Origin: Sanghuangporus weigelae
Lineage: Eukaryota; Basidiomycota; Agaricomycetes; Hymenochaetales; Hymenochaetaceae
Reading direction: 5' to 3'
Assembly (NCBI GenBank): GCA_033182465.1
Contig: CP137320.1
Coordinates: forward strand, 62,001-126,000
DNA length: 64,000 nt
Part shown: in pieces, positions 9,695 through 19,109 of the stretch
Position numbering within the stretch: the stretch's first letter is position 1
Layout of the letters: every line of letters begins with the position of its first letter
Notes under the pieces: generated by a model
What the model saw: the letters and a program-made list of their open reading frames with translations, nothing else
Database searches by the model: none
Told to the model about the DNA's origin: nothing
Made by a program: the position numbers and the translations under genes

Positions 9695-11206
9695 TGTTAG
9701 GGAGTAGGCCCGGGGTTACACCGGTTTGATCCTTTTGCCTAAGCAGCGGTGTGTTGTGCAGAGGTGATCTTATCTACCCACGTCTGGCTGTACCACGCGG
9801 TCCCTTACTAGCCTTCCTAGTCGCGGTCCGAGTTATGGATGCTTTCAGATACGAGGTAATAGTAAAGCAGATTGGGATTTCCAAGAGGCGTGATAGTACA
9901 AAGCACACAGTAATAGCTCGCTATAGGGCAAGCTTTACACCAGTGTGTTAAGAGGATCGAAAGATGGGGAAATGAGGGCCTAATCCTACAACTATTTATG
10001 CTCCCAGATATTCCATTTTCCGTCCTATTTCTTACTCATCCTGTCTCCACTTTACTCCACTTTCCTCCACCATTACATCTGTTCCTTTGTCATCCTGCTG
10101 CGCTTCGCTCCACTTTGCTCCAATCTTTGTAAGGTCGTCTCCACTATGACAGAATTCTTTGGAGTTGCTGACTGAGACAATAGAGGTGGTGCTCCGATAT
10201 GGAATGCTCCACTGTCAGTACTCCATAACGATGTCATTGCCGTCATTGAGTGGCATCTTTGCTCTTGGAGCGATGTAGGCTGCTCGGTATGTGATTCTTC
10301 GGAATTCATCTCGAGGTCCAGCGAGGGTAAGCATAACTCGCACGTCAGTGTTAAGGTGTCGGGTCGGTGTAGAGTATGGTCCAAGGCATATCATGAACTG
10401 CATAAGCTCTGCTGGTGGGTTCTGCTGGGTTCTGGTGACTAGCCATGCTTTGCCTTCGTATCGTATATCTCGAATGTAGCGCCATATCCTTCGTTGTATA
10501 AGGAGTTGTAATTGCTTGGTTTCCAGGTTCGCATCTCTCGGTAAATAAAGGTTTGCCTGTATCGTAGATGCTGGACATGGTGTGTGCAACTCCGGTCTAT
10601 ACCATCCAATCATTCTCCAAGTTATCGGGTTCGCAGTTCGAGGGGTCCGAGTTGTGATCGTGAGTTCCTCTCGTTTCTTGGGTACTATTGGGCTTGGTGG
10701 ATTGGAATGCATTGTATCCTGAAGGTGTCGCTCGGTTTCGATGTGACAGTCACGCGTACCAACCGTTGCCGTGCATACTAAGTAGTATACTTCATAAAGG
10801 ACCATGTAAACTCGTGCACAGACTTGACAGTGCTGAAATGCCAGTGAGGTCTCCATAAACCTTATTAGCCTTTAGCCTTTTAGCGTTTAGGCTTTAGTAG
10901 TTGTGCTTCTGGACTTCTAAGAAGTTTGATCGCTTCTTTTGATCGAGGTCGCTCTGGTTGCTTGGTCGGCGGCGTTAGAGTGGTAGTCCGCGGTAATAGG
11001 CGGTCGGCGGTGTTAGCTGTTAGCGGGATTACGTATCCGCTTCGGTGCTTCTAGCGCTCGGGTGGTAACGGGTTACTGTTGCCTAGGCCGCTCGATTGCT
11101 TGGGCCTTTGATAGCTGGCTTGGTTACCGGTCGCGTTTGGAAAGCTGATCGTGTAGATCTGTTGATCGTGTCGATCCTGATGCGAGTTTTTGAGCGGATC
11201 CTTTCA
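9695..11206 (-). repeat. chromovirus 3' LTR
   Basis: 1,512 bp. On the minus strand it starts TGAAAGGATCCGCTC and ends GGAGTAGTCC-like sequence finishing CCTAACA, so it has TG...CA ends. It has the same length and, as far as compared, the same sequence as the copy at 20473-21984. The external flank is CCTGG (9690-9694). Confidence 0.93.
10215..10856 (-). CDS. LTR-encoded 213-aa ORF, 3' LTR copy
   Basis: Uncharacterised 213-residue frame starting METSLAFQHCQVCARV, same strand as gag-pol and contained entirely in the LTR. It is Arg/Thr/Pro-rich in the middle, with no signal peptide, transmembrane segment or zinc motif, and I recognise no family. In the diverged solo LTR of the same family (24020-30627) the frame is broken early by TAG at the position of the tenth codon or so. 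It may therefore be a chance frame or a gene that decays after insertion. Confidence 0.4.
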   Translation of the reverse strand: METSLAFQHCQVCARVYMVLYEVYYLVCTATVGTRDCHIETERHLQDTMHSNPPSPIVPKKREELTITTRTPRTANPITWRMIGWYRPELHTPCPASTIQANLYLPRDANLETKQLQLLIQRRIWRYIRDIRYEGKAWLVTRTQQNPPAELMQFMICLGPYSTPTRHLNTDVRVMLTLAGPRDEFRRITYRAAYIAPRAKMPLNDGNDIVMEY

Positions 11207-11220
11207 CTACACCCCCCCTA
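11207..11220 (-). other. polypurine tract of the chromovirus
   Basis: On the minus strand TAGGGGGGGTGTAG directly precedes the 3' LTR start TGAAAGG. Position and purine content match the plus-strand primer site of LTR elements. Confidence 0.7.
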
Positions 11221-11330
11221 AAATGAACTTTCGGAGAAATGTTCATCCTAATCCGTGAGAAAGCTCGGATAACGGGTCGCCTAGTGATGGTTGATTTTTG
11301 CTATCAAACCATCATCATCTCTGCTCCAAA

Positions 11331-11646
11331 ATGTCGAAAGTCGCCGCTGCTGTTACTGTTTTTGTCGTTATTGTCGCGATTTTCGGCATAAATCATTGGA
11401 TTTTGGAGCGTAAGAGGCGTGCTCAGGTAAGTGATGCATGCTCTGTGCCGTTTCGAGTTGTTAATCATCCTCTAGGAGGCTGACTTCGAAATGCAATCGT
11501 TCCAGCGCGATGTTACTACTGTCGCGCTTCGAGTTCACCTCGCGCTCGGTTATGACGTTGAGGATATCGATCCAGTCGTCGAAAATGCAGGTATTGCTTC
11601 GCAGGAACGTCGTGAAAAGGGTGTCTGGGAAGACATTGACTTGTAA
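11331..11646 (+). CDS. spliced 88-aa single-pass membrane protein, antisense inside the chromovirus
   Basis: Exon 1 11331-11426 and exon 2 11476-11646 join in phase across a 49-bp intron with GTAAGT donor and TCTAG acceptor. The product starts MSKVAAAVTVFVVIVAIFGI, a strong membrane segment (about residues 4-22). A basic stretch ERKRRAQ and an acidic soluble tail ending GVWEDIDL follow. I recognise no family. It lies between the polypurine tract and the 358-aa ORF, on the strand opposite to gag-pol. The coding frame, the good splice sites and the hydrophobic N-terminus argue for a real gene, but it could be chance. If real, it would be an accessory gene of the element with its own promoter or one in the LTR. 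Confidence 0.5.
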
Positions 11647-12185
11647 AGGGTGGTGGGAAGGGATATGAATATGAAATGTGCATCCTGTAAAGAATATGAC
11701 GCAATTGAAAGTGATAAGAAAGAAATCATAAAGTCGTTAATGAATAAGTTTTATACCAATTTGGGAGTGAAGTTCCAGGTGTTTACCTACGGCTCTTCAA
11801 CCCCCAAATGGAGTTTTTCGAAGAAAGAGTGTAATTGGAGTGCCTTTCAGCGTGAAGGCACATCCTAGCATGATGCAAGGGAGTGACTTCACGTAAACTT
11901 TTGGCTTCTCCGTTGCATAGAGGATAATAAAAGGTAGGCATAATCTGCTAATTCGGAGCCGGCACAATAAAACAATATACAAAATGTCTAGGCCCTTGTA
12001 GGTTCTTTGACACTTCTGCATAGTGCTTCATTTGTGCTGGTTGGCCGAATAAGCGTGAAATAAAGAGGTGCATAAAGCATAATTTGGTCGGATGTGACCA
12101 TAAATATCATAAGGTAAGAATGAAATGCATAATTGACCATGTCGGGTCACGATATGGGAAAGGGGTTGCATAAAAGAAGAGTTGT
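11647..12185. other. chromovirus non-coding stretch
   Basis: A/T-rich segment of about 540 bp between the antisense small gene and the 358-aa ORF. Only short frames without recognisable features. It may hold 3' ends of both transcripts. Confidence 0.45.
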
Positions 12186-13262
12186 TTACAAATCTTCGGA
12201 TTCTTCAGCCTCAGGTGTAGTCTGGGCCGAGTTCGCTGGGGTATATAGTTCCCTGCTTTCACCTTCTTCACTTGACTCTGTATCGTCGGAGTGTATGTAC
12301 ATGTCCTCCTGTTCCGACATAGTAAGCATCTCGTCCGGCTGGTAGAGTTCGTTCGGGTACTGGTAGACTGAGATCATCAGATCTTCCAGCAAGGGGTGTC
12401 GTGTAGCCTGTAGTTTTTCTCTGGCTTCTTCCTCTTGGTTGTTGAGTTCCATAAGGTAATGAGGGTCGTAGTTAACCTCTTTGCCTTCGACTACGTGGTG
12501 CTCGATGTTGTCGAGTGGTACCTCGTCCGTAGTAGAGTTCCTCGCTTCAATAACCGTTCGGTATCTCGTTCCTTCGTAATACTTCGTCATGTTGAGTACC
12601 GTCATGAACTGCATGGTGTGGGATGCATAGAAGCCCGTCTGGTCGGCTATGTATATAATGTACTTCATCGCATCGATGCTCATTGGATGATAGTGACTCC
12701 ATCGCATCATTCGGTTAAGAATTGCGGTAGTCATGTCTCGTCGGTAGGCGCAAATTTGAATTGCCGAATGATAGATGCCCATGATGTTCTTGTATGTCGT
12801 TTCGTGCCTAAAGTCGATCTTGCCTCGGTGTAATGCTTGTGTTTCGAGTTCGATCGCATAGGTTAGAAATGCATCATCATTGAGTCGGCGTAATGCTGCG
12901 TCTCGAGGGTTACTGAGTTTGAATAACCACTCGTCTGAGTGATTCGCCATCATAAGGTGGGGTATTTCGTCTCGGTTGTGGTGGACTGCGTTCCACTTGT
13001 CGAATAGATCATCGAAGTACTTCCCTGGGCATAGGGGTACAATCTCATCTTCGTAGTTCTCTTCGTTGAATCGGTTGCACAGCTGTGGCCATTGATAACG
13101 TTCGGTCGGTGGCCTGAGTGTAAATGTCCATTCTGGTGCATCTTCTGGTTGACAGAATGCATGTAGCTCGTCGAAGATAGGCATAGCTGAGTAGTGGTTC
13201 GTCTGCAGTGAAGTAGAGCTGTTGAGATTCGAGTTGTTGTTCCTTAGCTCGAAGTTCTCCAT
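12186..13262 (-). CDS. 358-aa ORF of unknown function downstream of pol
   Basis: Intact 358-codon frame starting MENFELRNNNSNLNSSTSLQ, placed after pol where some LTR elements carry env. No signal peptide or membrane segment is visible, so an envelope glycoprotein is unlikely. The centre (about residues 60-260) is globular with many Trp, Tyr and His. The C-terminus is very acidic and Ser/Thr/Glu-rich (DDTESSEEGESRELY and EAEESEDL). I do not recognise the family. Keeping a 1.1-kb frame open in an otherwise intact element suggests that it is translated, probably from a spliced or subgenomic RNA. Confidence 0.65.
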   Translation of the reverse strand: MENFELRNNNSNLNSSTSLQTNHYSAMPIFDELHAFCQPEDAPEWTFTLRPPTERYQWPQLCNRFNEENYEDEIVPLCPGKYFDDLFDKWNAVHHNRDEIPHLMMANHSDEWLFKLSNPRDAALRRLNDDAFLTYAIELETQALHRGKIDFRHETTYKNIMGIYHSAIQICAYRRDMTTAILNRMMRWSHYHPMSIDAMKYIIYIADQTGFYASHTMQFMTVLNMTKYYEGTRYRTVIEARNSTTDEVPLDNIEHHVVEGKEVNYDPHYLMELNNQEEEAREKLQATRHPLLEDLMISVYQYPNELYQPDEMLTMSEQEDMYIHSDDTESSEEGESRELYTPANSAQTTPEAEESEDL

Positions 13263-13437
13263 GTTTTATACCATCTTGTTGGTATGTCGGCGATGTCTTG
13301 CCTAATTCTTCTATCTCTGCTCTCGCTTTGGTGTGCCACATTGATGTCATCGCTTGGTAAGGTCATTGGGGACCTTACTCATCGTCTCTATTGTGGATCC
13401 ATAAGCGGCTCCATCGGGTGGAGTGCATGTGGTGCAA

Positions 13438-16400
13438 CTATTGCCTCATTCGTTTTCGTGCGGCGATCCATTGGTTAAGGTTCGGTGGCTGGATTGCCTG
13501 AGGATACTTTTTATGGAATGCTTCGATCATTTGATAGGAGTTCTTGAGGTTGTCAAGTGGCTCCCATGTTCGCTCCTGGTATCCTTTCCATTGGATAAGG
13601 TATTGGACCTTGCTCCGATGACGTCTTGTGTTATGAATCGTCTCCACTTCGTACTCTGCTTCTCCCTCCACTTCAATAGGTGGTGGTTCATCCAAAGTGG
13701 GTCTTCCAGGGTATTCCTTTCGTTTGTAAGGCCTGAGAAGACTCGCATGAAACACTGGGTGGATCGGAAGGGTTTCGGGTAAGCGTAATCTGAATGACAC
13801 TTGTCCGACTGCCTTCTCGACTTTATAAGGCCCTGCCCATTTCATTGCAAGTTTCTTCGTTGGTTCCAATCGACTGAGATTCCTCATGTCTAGTAACACT
13901 TCGTCTCCTGGCTTGTACTCTGGCAGTTTGCCTCGATGCAGGTCTGCATAAAGCTTCATTGCCTCGTTTGCTTGCCTAATCGAATTATAGGCTTCTTGCT
14001 GTACTTGTCGAAGCTCCTCTAGGTGATTTATTGCTTCTGGGACGTTTGAATCACCGGTCTCCGCAACGTCCAGGTGAGGATGCCATCCATACAGTGTATA
14101 GAATGGTGACTGATGTGTAGTACTGTGCTTCCTGTTGTTGTAGGCGAATTCTGCTATATCGATGTACTCTGCCCAATCTGTTTGTCGGTAGGACACATAG
14201 CAGCGTAAGTACTGTTCAAGCTCTTGATTTAGTCGCTCGGTTTGACCATCGGTTTGTGGATGATATGCTGTACTAGTTTTCCAATCGACATCGATGAGTC
14301 TGCAGAACTCCTTGAGGAATTGCGCGGTGAAGTTGCTACCTCGGTCGGAGATTACTCGTTTAGGGGCCCCGTAGTATTTGAAGACATGTTGGCGGAACAA
14401 ACGTGCCAACTGCTTAGCATTGGGTATTCCTTGGCAAGGAATGAACTTCCCCATTTTAGTGAGTTTGTCCACTATAACGAGTATCGCACTGTAGCCTTCA
14501 TTGCTGACTGGTAAGTCGGTAATCAGGTCACAGGTTATGGTTTCCCATGGTTGATGTGGTGCCTCCAACGGTTGGAGCGGCGGATTTCGAAACTGTCGAA
14601 TCGGTTTTGCACGCTGACATATGTCGCAGGTTGCGGTATATGCTCGGATCATTTCTTCCATCTTCGGCCAATAGTATGATCGCTTTACAAGCTCTATGGT
14701 CTTTTCTGCTCCTGGGTGGCCTGCAAGTTTGTGATCATGGCGCCTTCGGATTAGCAACGCTCGTAGGTTGGCGGACGGCGGGATATATAATGCATTGGTT
14801 ACGTAGTGCAAGCCGTTCCTGTAACTGTAGCCGTTGCTCTGCTTGATCGCCTGAATTTCCTTCTTAGCCTCCTCGGTATTGTAGTTCCTCTTGATCGTTC
14901 GGATAATAGGATCAGAGATAGTGACCATTTCAGTTTCTAGCTTGTATAGACCGTTGATCTCTGTGCGTCTCAGTGTTTGCTGTTTGATCGTATCAGGAGG
15001 TAATAAGGTAACTCCTAAGTTGTCCTTGTCCTCTGGCATATAGTCGGATCGTCGTGATAGCTCGTCAGCTTGGTTCTTCTTGCCTGGCCAATGGAGAATC
15101 TTGAAGTTATATCGTGATAACTCTAGTGCCCATCTTGCTTGACGTCTCGATAGATTCTGAGCTGTCATGAAGTATCGGAGGTTTGCATGATCGCTTCGGA
15201 TTGTTACTGGTTCTTTGGTTCCCTCCAATAGGTGCCTCCAATGCTTGAGTGCTTCCATGATTGCTAGCATCTCTTTGTCATGCGTCGGATAGTTTCGTTG
15301 GGTGTTCGTTAGAGTTTTCGACATGAAACCCAAAGGTCTCAGTTCTCCTTGGTTGTCTTCTTGTTGTAAGACTGCACCAATCGCTACATCGGATGCATCA
15401 GTTTCCAATGTGTATGATTTGTCTGGCTTTGGCATTGCCAATGCGACTTCCATTTCGAATGCCTTCTTGATACTTTCGAATGCCTTGTCTTGTGCCTCTG
15501 CCCATATGAACTTGCGATCCTTTTTGATAAGGTCGCCAATGGGTGCGAATGTATCGGCATAGTTCCTGATGAATCTTCGGTAGAAGTTACAAAATCCTTG
15601 GAACTTTCGAACTTGTCGTTTCGTCTTTGGCACTGGCCATTCGTGAATAGCTTTGAGCTTATAAGGATCCATCTGGATGCCTTTCGTTCCTACTACAAAT
15701 CCCAAGTAGTCGAGCTGGGTTTGGAGGAAGTGACATTTCTCGATTTTGAGGTAAATGTCGAGCTCTCGGCATTTCTGTAGAATTGCCCTGAGGAGTTTCC
15801 AATGTTCCTCTTCAGTTTGTGCTTGACCAATAAGGTCGTCCAAATAGTTGAGTGCTTCTTCTGTCCTGAGCCAATATTCGAAGTTGTCATTCATGAATCG
15901 TTGGAATACTGCAGGTGAGTTCTTCATTCCAAACATCATGACCTTTGGCTTGTAGACTGCATTGCCAACTCGGAATGCTGCCTTCCACTCGTCTCCTTCT
16001 CGGATTCGCAGGTTGTTGTAACCTGATCGCATGTCGAGTGTAAAGAAGAATTTTCCTTTCTCCAGTTTCTCTGGGAGAACACTCATGATCGGTATCGGGT
16101 ATGGATCTGATACTGTCGTGTCGTTGATGTCTCGGTAATCGGTTACTGCTCGTGCTCCTCCGTCTTTCTTTCCTACAAAGAAGACTGGTGCTGCTACCGG
16201 ACATGGTTCATGTGGTTGAACCTTTTCAATCCATCCTTTGTCAAGTAACTCTTTGACATAAGCATCGAGTGCTGCCTGCTCTTCTCGTGTGAGCTTGATA
16301 ATAGGCCTTGGTTTCGGTAATGGTACTCCTTCTTTGAGGTTAATCGCCATATCCCATTTCGTATGCTTGGGTAACCTTCTTGACTTGTCAGGATCAAAGA

Positions 16401-17916
16401 CATCTGCGTAGTCTTCTATTTCCTTTGGTAGGAGTTTTCGCCAATCTCGTTTCTGTGTTCCTAGTAGTCCTTCTGCAGCTGCCTTTTGTTGAGAATACTG
16501 CTGGGATACTGAACTCGCTTTGTTCAGTGGCTGTGAGACTTGGTTCTGCTGCCTTGGTGACCAATTTCGATTGATATCTAGCTCTAGCTTTGCAGCGAGC
16601 TCTTCCTTTCTGGTAAGGGTAGCTGGTTGGTTGGTCGTCCTAAGACTTTCAATGTCTTCTGGCTCTATGTCGTGCATAGGAGTGTCTTCTGTTGTCTCCT
16701 GCTCGTCTTGCATCTCGATATCGCTTTCGTTGTCTGCCCATCTTGTACGCTTCGGTGTGGGACTAGCTCCTCGCATTAACGATGCTGTTCTCGGTCGTAT
16801 GATGCCTGCCACTGGCTTCTCTGGATACCGTGTCTTTCGTGGTCGTATCCTATACTTCATGCCCGGGTTTTCTTCTGGTGATGGCCAGAGTTCTTCATCT
16901 TCCGGCATGTTTTGCCTCAGTGGGTGTATCTTCTGTGGTGGTTGTTTCTTCCAACGTTTCGGAGAGTCATTTATTTCCTCCTGTTCGTCTAGGCTATGCT
17001 TGCCTGTTACATCTTGTGTTTCACCTTCGGATGTCTGGTACAGTTGCCGTGCTGGGATCATCCGTCTCGGTATGTGCCTTGGTCGTCGTTGCACTATACT
17101 CGTTCCTTGTGGTGCCTGTTTCTTCCATCGCTTGGGAGTGTAGTTTATTTCCTCCTCATCTCGATGATGCTTGTTTGCCGTTTCCTGTTGTGGCTGTTTC
17201 GTTGCAGAGTCTGGTATATTTTCCGTGCTCGGACTCTTCACTTCTGGCGTCTGTTTTGCCTGTTCCAGTCTTGGTGTTGCTGGTCTGGTTTCCGGCTTCG
17301 CTTGTGGCTTCGTTTCGTGAGAGTGTCCGTTGTTGTCTCTCCTTGGCGCAAATATTATTCCTGGTGCTCCAGAGTGTCGATAGTTGTCTCTGTCCTGAGC
17401 CTGTTGCTTCGTGTTATGCCTAGGTCTTGTCTTGTCAGGTTTGCCTTTCGTTTGCCGTTTCCGTTTGCGCTTCCTGTGCCTTCGCTTCTTGGTAGCTCGT
17501 ATGACGTTGAGCTCGAATGGTATCGAATTACCATTCCGATTCCATACTTGATTCTTCCAATCAATTTCGGGATTGACTTTGGCCAAATAGTCAATTCCTA
17601 GGATCACTTGATCCTGTCCTGTGGTTGCTACTGCCAACGTTTGTGGTTGTGGTTTAGGTCCATCAAAAATTAATGTGTAGACCTCGTGCGTGATTGCTCC
17701 TCCTTGGTTGGGACTTCCATCCGCATTATTCAAAGGTCGAGGGTGATCAAGCCTCTTTTTGAATAGGCTGTAGTGTCGTACCAAGTTGGGGTGTATCGTG
17801 CTGCATGTAGCTCCGGAATCGATTAACGCTTTGACTGCTAGGGTCTTTGTTCCAACCTTCACTCGAATAGGTAATCGGGGATGCAATGCTTGTATTGGCA
17901 ATCGCTTATTGTACAT
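13438..17916 (-). CDS. pol: chromovirus Pol: protease, RT, RNase H, integrase, chromodomain
   Basis: 1,492 codons without interruption. The protease has the active-site loop ALIDSGATCST (Asp33). A long basic/Pro/Glu-rich linker runs to about residue 480. Reverse transcriptase contains VTDYRDIND and the catalytic box NYLDDLIG (near residue 693). RNase H begins YTLETDASDVAIGAVLQQ. Integrase has an HHCC zinc region (HKLAGH ... CDICQ), the catalytic blocks CDLITDLP and ISDRGSNF, and the glutamate in HPQTDGQTERLNQELEQY. A C-terminal chromodomain (YLIQWKGYQERTWEPLDNL) defines a chromovirus and would direct integration through histone marks. The same frame is open 37 codons upstream of the first ATG, back to the end of gag, where a -1 slippery site lies. 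It is thus probably made as Gag-Pol. Confidence 0.95.
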   Translation of the reverse strand: MYNKRLPIQALHPRLPIRVKVGTKTLAVKALIDSGATCSTIHPNLVRHYSLFKKRLDHPRPLNNADGSPNQGGAITHEVYTLIFDGPKPQPQTLAVATTGQDQVILGIDYLAKVNPEIDWKNQVWNRNGNSIPFELNVIRATKKRRHRKRKRKRQTKGKPDKTRPRHNTKQQAQDRDNYRHSGAPGIIFAPRRDNNGHSHETKPQAKPETRPATPRLEQAKQTPEVKSPSTENIPDSATKQPQQETANKHHRDEEEINYTPKRWKKQAPQGTSIVQRRPRHIPRRMIPARQLYQTSEGETQDVTGKHSLDEQEEINDSPKRWKKQPPQKIHPLRQNMPEDEELWPSPEENPGMKYRIRPRKTRYPEKPVAGIIRPRTASLMRGASPTPKRTRWADNESDIEMQDEQETTEDTPMHDIEPEDIESLRTTNQPATLTRKEELAAKLELDINRNWSPRQQNQVSQPLNKASSVSQQYSQQKAAAEGLLGTQKRDWRKLLPKEIEDYADVFDPDKSRRLPKHTKWDMAINLKEGVPLPKPRPIIKLTREEQAALDAYVKELLDKGWIEKVQPHEPCPVAAPVFFVGKKDGGARAVTDYRDINDTTVSDPYPIPIMSVLPEKLEKGKFFFTLDMRSGYNNLRIREGDEWKAAFRVGNAVYKPKVMMFGMKNSPAVFQRFMNDNFEYWLRTEEALNYLDDLIGQAQTEEEHWKLLRAILQKCRELDIYLKIEKCHFLQTQLDYLGFVVGTKGIQMDPYKLKAIHEWPVPKTKRQVRKFQGFCNFYRRFIRNYADTFAPIGDLIKKDRKFIWAEAQDKAFESIKKAFEMEVALAMPKPDKSYTLETDASDVAIGAVLQQEDNQGELRPLGFMSKTLTNTQRNYPTHDKEMLAIMEALKHWRHLLEGTKEPVTIRSDHANLRYFMTAQNLSRRQARWALELSRYNFKILHWPGKKNQADELSRRSDYMPEDKDNLGVTLLPPDTIKQQTLRRTEINGLYKLETEMVTISDPIIRTIKRNYNTEEAKKEIQAIKQSNGYSYRNGLHYVTNALYIPPSANLRALLIRRRHDHKLAGHPGAEKTIELVKRSYYWPKMEEMIRAYTATCDICQRAKPIRQFRNPPLQPLEAPHQPWETITCDLITDLPVSNEGYSAILVIVDKLTKMGKFIPCQGIPNAKQLARLFRQHVFKYYGAPKRVISDRGSNFTAQFLKEFCRLIDVDWKTSTAYHPQTDGQTERLNQELEQYLRCYVSYRQTDWAEYIDIAEFAYNNRKHSTTHQSPFYTLYGWHPHLDVAETGDSNVPEAINHLEELRQVQQEAYNSIRQANEAMKLYADLHRGKLPEYKPGDEVLLDMRNLSRLEPTKKLAMKWAGPYKVEKAVGQVSFRLRLPETLPIHPVFHASLLRPYKRKEYPGRPTLDEPPPIEVEGEAEYEVETIHNTRRHRSKVQYLIQWKGYQERTWEPLDNLKNSYQMIEAFHKKYPQAIQPPNLNQWIAARKRMRQ

Positions 17917-18020
17917 CGCTTCACTGGGGTTGAACCCAGGAGGTTTGAAACACTGGTTGTTGAAACCTTTCTCGTCACCCTTGTCACACTCACATCGCGC
18001 AGTCTCGTTCGATGGAGGTC

Positions 18021-19109
18021 TTAATCTTTTCCCTGTTGCTCTTTACTTGCTAGGGATTTGCGAATGTTGTTTCGGTATTCTTCGTCATGCTTGCAAGTCC
18101 ATCCTGCTGATTCATCGCCTTTAGCCCATGCTACATGGTCGTAGTGGACTGGCCTTCGGCAGTGTGGATCGGGACATGTTTCCTTGAAATCGATTGTTCG
18201 TGTTGTCATCGTCCTCCGTTTTACACCATTAGTCTTCTTCGGCCGCTTAGAGGAAGAACCCTTTTGCTTCCTTGGTGCCTTGCAATCCTTTGCATAATGT
18301 CCTGACTTTTCACAGTTGTAGCATTTGCCTCCCTTCTTCGGCAAGCCTCGGAGTGCATCTACATCCATGGCGTCTGGATCTCGTTTCGTTGTTTGTACTG
18401 GTGGTCGGAAAGATGACTGTCCATTCGATTTGAATCTTGGGGTATATGTTTGACTACCCATGAGCCTTTGCCTGGCATCAGAGTTTGCTAGGTTGCTTGT
18501 CCATTCCATCCATGCATCGAGGTCGTTCTTCTCGAAAGCGTCGGGTTGTACAGATTCGACTCGTCGTTTGACCCACATGTCTAGTCCTTTGACATAGATG
18601 TACTTGAGCATCTGCTTATCCATCGTGTCTGGTGCTCGTGCTTTGAGTCGTCGGAATTCGTCGTTGTACGCCCTAATGCTTGCTCCTTTCTGCTGGATGC
18701 ATAGTAGTTGGAATAGGGCTTCCTGTTCTCCAATGATCGGATGTCCTGCTCGGATTCTCATCCAGTTCAGCATGTCCTTGAGTGATGCGAACATTCCATT
18801 TGTTGCAGCGATAATCGCAGGTACCGGTTTCAGTTTCCCATTGGCATCGAATGATGTTAGGGTATTCTTCTCTGCAAACCAATCGTAGCTATCGCCTTCG
18901 AGTGCTGCGAATAGGCTCTTTGCTATCTCCTCCTCATCCTTGACTCCATGCTGTGCCAGCTTTGAGATACATCGACTAATCCACAGATCAATATCTTCGC
19001 TTCGTTTGCCATAGTACTTCGGAAGCTTGATGCTGTGTTTAGAGAGTTGTGTCTGAAGAGTCTGTAGTTGCTGCTCCAGTGCTTGCACCTTCTGGTCGGT
19101 TGTCGACAT
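18021..19109 (-). CDS. gag: chromovirus Gag
   Basis: 362-residue capsid/nucleocapsid precursor starting MSTTDQKVQALEQQLQTLQT (coiled-coil start). A retrotransposon Gag domain follows (SLFAALEGDSYDWF ... FRRLKARAP). The CCHC zinc knuckle is CYNCEKSGHYAKDC. A second Cys/His cluster (CPDPHCRRPVHYDH, then CKHDEE) near the end may be an extra zinc site. Its start lies inside ORF2 in another frame (71-nt overlap). Its end carries GGGAAAA two codons before the TAA stop. Confidence 0.92.
   Translation of the reverse strand: MSTTDQKVQALEQQLQTLQTQLSKHSIKLPKYYGKRSEDIDLWISRCISKLAQHGVKDEEEIAKSLFAALEGDSYDWFAEKNTLTSFDANGKLKPVPAIIAATNGMFASLKDMLNWMRIRAGHPIIGEQEALFQLLCIQQKGASIRAYNDEFRRLKARAPDTMDKQMLKYIYVKGLDMWVKRRVESVQPDAFEKNDLDAWMEWTSNLANSDARQRLMGSQTYTPRFKSNGQSSFRPPVQTTKRDPDAMDVDALRGLPKKGGKCYNCEKSGHYAKDCKAPRKQKGSSSKRPKKTNGVKRRTMTTRTIDFKETCPDPHCRRPVHYDHVAWAKGDESAGWTCKHDEEYRNNIRKSLASKEQQGKD
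18027..18033 (-). other. candidate -1 ribosomal frameshift site gag to pol
   Basis: On the minus strand the end of gag reads CAG GGA AAA GAT TAA, containing the X XXY YYZ heptamer G GGA AAA in the correct phase. Slipping back one base gives AGA TTA AGA CCT, which is exactly the pol frame. That frame then stays open for 37 codons to the first pol ATG. A downstream stem-loop or pseudoknot was not worked out. Confidence 0.7.

Noticed and set aside
16520-17143. Long plus-strand frames opposite chromovirus pol
   Set aside because: Arise from the Pro/Lys/Arg-rich pol linker read in reverse; no independent support.
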